From Robertkochia aurantiaca (lineage in GTDB: Bacteria; Bacteroidota; Bacteroidia; Flavobacteriales; Flavobacteriaceae): a stretch of 64,000 nt of DNA. The notes under the pieces were generated by a model. That model ran no database searches, was not told the DNA's origin, and was given only the letters and a program-made list of their open reading frames with translations. The DNA lies in contig NZ_JAINZS010000005.1 of NCBI RefSeq assembly GCF_020166495.1, positions 372,001 to 436,000 of the forward strand, read 5' to 3'. This document shows positions 63,869 to 64,000 of the stretch, in pieces (position 1 is the first letter of the stretch; each line of letters opens with the position of its first letter). Position numbers and translations under genes: made by a program.

Positions 63869-64000
63869 ATGATTTATAGTAAATTTAAACTCCAATACAT
63901 CCCATGGTTTTTATTAATGCTAGGCTTATTAATACTCTTCTATCTCGGTTTAGCAGAAATGATTTACTCTTTGTTTTATGAAAAAACGGAGATAACAACC
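63869..64000 (+). CDS. Cassette 39 (partial): homologue of cassette 18 membrane protein
   Basis: 44 codons are visible before the window ends: IYSKFKLQYIPWFLLMLGLL then a second conserved stretch FYLGLAEMIYSLFYEK. It shares the leader AGCGGTAATTTCGAAGAGCATG with cassette 18 but differs at about a quarter of residues. Confidence 0.65.
   Translation, partial: MIYSKFKLQYIPWFLLMLGLLILFYLGLAEMIYSLFYEKTEITT

Larger units (their letters stand above)
41095..64000 (+). mobile_element. Integron-like gene cassette array (38 cassettes plus one partial)
   Basis: All recognisable cassette genes but one minor candidate lie on the plus strand. Cassettes run from TT after a CCG^TT to the next one and each ends in its own attC-like site. 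Class A sites have outer arms GTGTATAAGCC / GGCTCATACAC; class B GGCTATAAGCC / GGCTCATAGCC; class C AGCTATAAAGC / GCTTCATAGCT; class D GGCTATACACA / TGCATAGCC; class E GGCTATAGCTCATGG / CCACGAGCCATAGCC; class F is one divergent short A-like site. DNA is markedly more AT-rich than 1-41,000. The array continues beyond the window. Confidence 0.85.

Overview
The window reads as chromosome of a marine-type Flavobacteriaceae member (Bacteroidota). Supporting signs are flavobacterial outer-membrane and lipoprotein families (DUF2490, DUF6268, DUF4920, DUF1684, S9/M1/M28 peptidases, BNR-repeat exoproteins), an alpha/beta hydrolase-OsmC fusion, MnmD, TAnnTTTG-like -7 promoter boxes and a lack of strong Shine-Dalgarno sites. 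No rRNA, tRNA, CRISPR array or transposase was seen.

Positions 1-41,000 are ordinary, moderately GC-rich core chromosome. In order: secreted peptidases (M1, BNR protein, S9); DUF2490, hydrolase-OsmC and Cu/Zn SOD genes; a minus-strand biotin-dependent acyl-CoA carboxylase operon; an OYE-family reductase; a MoxR ATPase/VWA pair; an M28 peptidase and PPK2; a sigma-54 activator; DUF6268 and MscS genes; a two-gene ABC exporter; dnaJ and grpE; yceI; an epimerase, mnmD and DUF4920; ilvE; crcB; P-II and an ammonium transporter; and an MFS transporter. Several intrinsic terminators sit inside the 3' ends of convergent genes.

Positions 39,872-64,000 hold the notable system. A tyrosine recombinase gene is followed, in the same orientation, by an uninterrupted array of 38 complete gene cassettes plus one partial cassette running off the window. 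The cassettes are AT-rich and each ends in a 128-180 bp imperfect palindrome. Every palindrome ends in CCGTT, begins at an AAC, and folds with a short outer stem. The bases just before AAC are the reverse complement of the bases that open the same cassette (6-10 bp). This is the signature of integron attC sites and circular cassettes. A 95-bp stretch between recombinase and first cassette, with an ACCGGAT direct repeat, is a good attI candidate.

The recombinase keeps the R-K-HxxR-H-Y residues but lacks the extra domain that defines IntI, and carries about 95 extra N-terminal residues. The array therefore looks like an integron, or a convergent integron-like system, run by an atypical XerD-like enzyme. 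At least five unrelated attC sequence classes share one geometry: a 3-nt left spacer, a 5-nt right spacer, a 6-bp stem, then an A-C mismatch.

Cassette contents are mostly small unknown proteins, lipoproteins and membrane proteins, plus an HNH nuclease-like protein, a TPM-domain lipoprotein and a possible winged-helix protein. Six copies of one apparently non-coding cassette, three copies of a terminator-plus-nested-hairpin cassette, and five pairs of duplicated protein cassettes (each copied together with its own attC where both ends are visible) point to recent cassette-level mobility.
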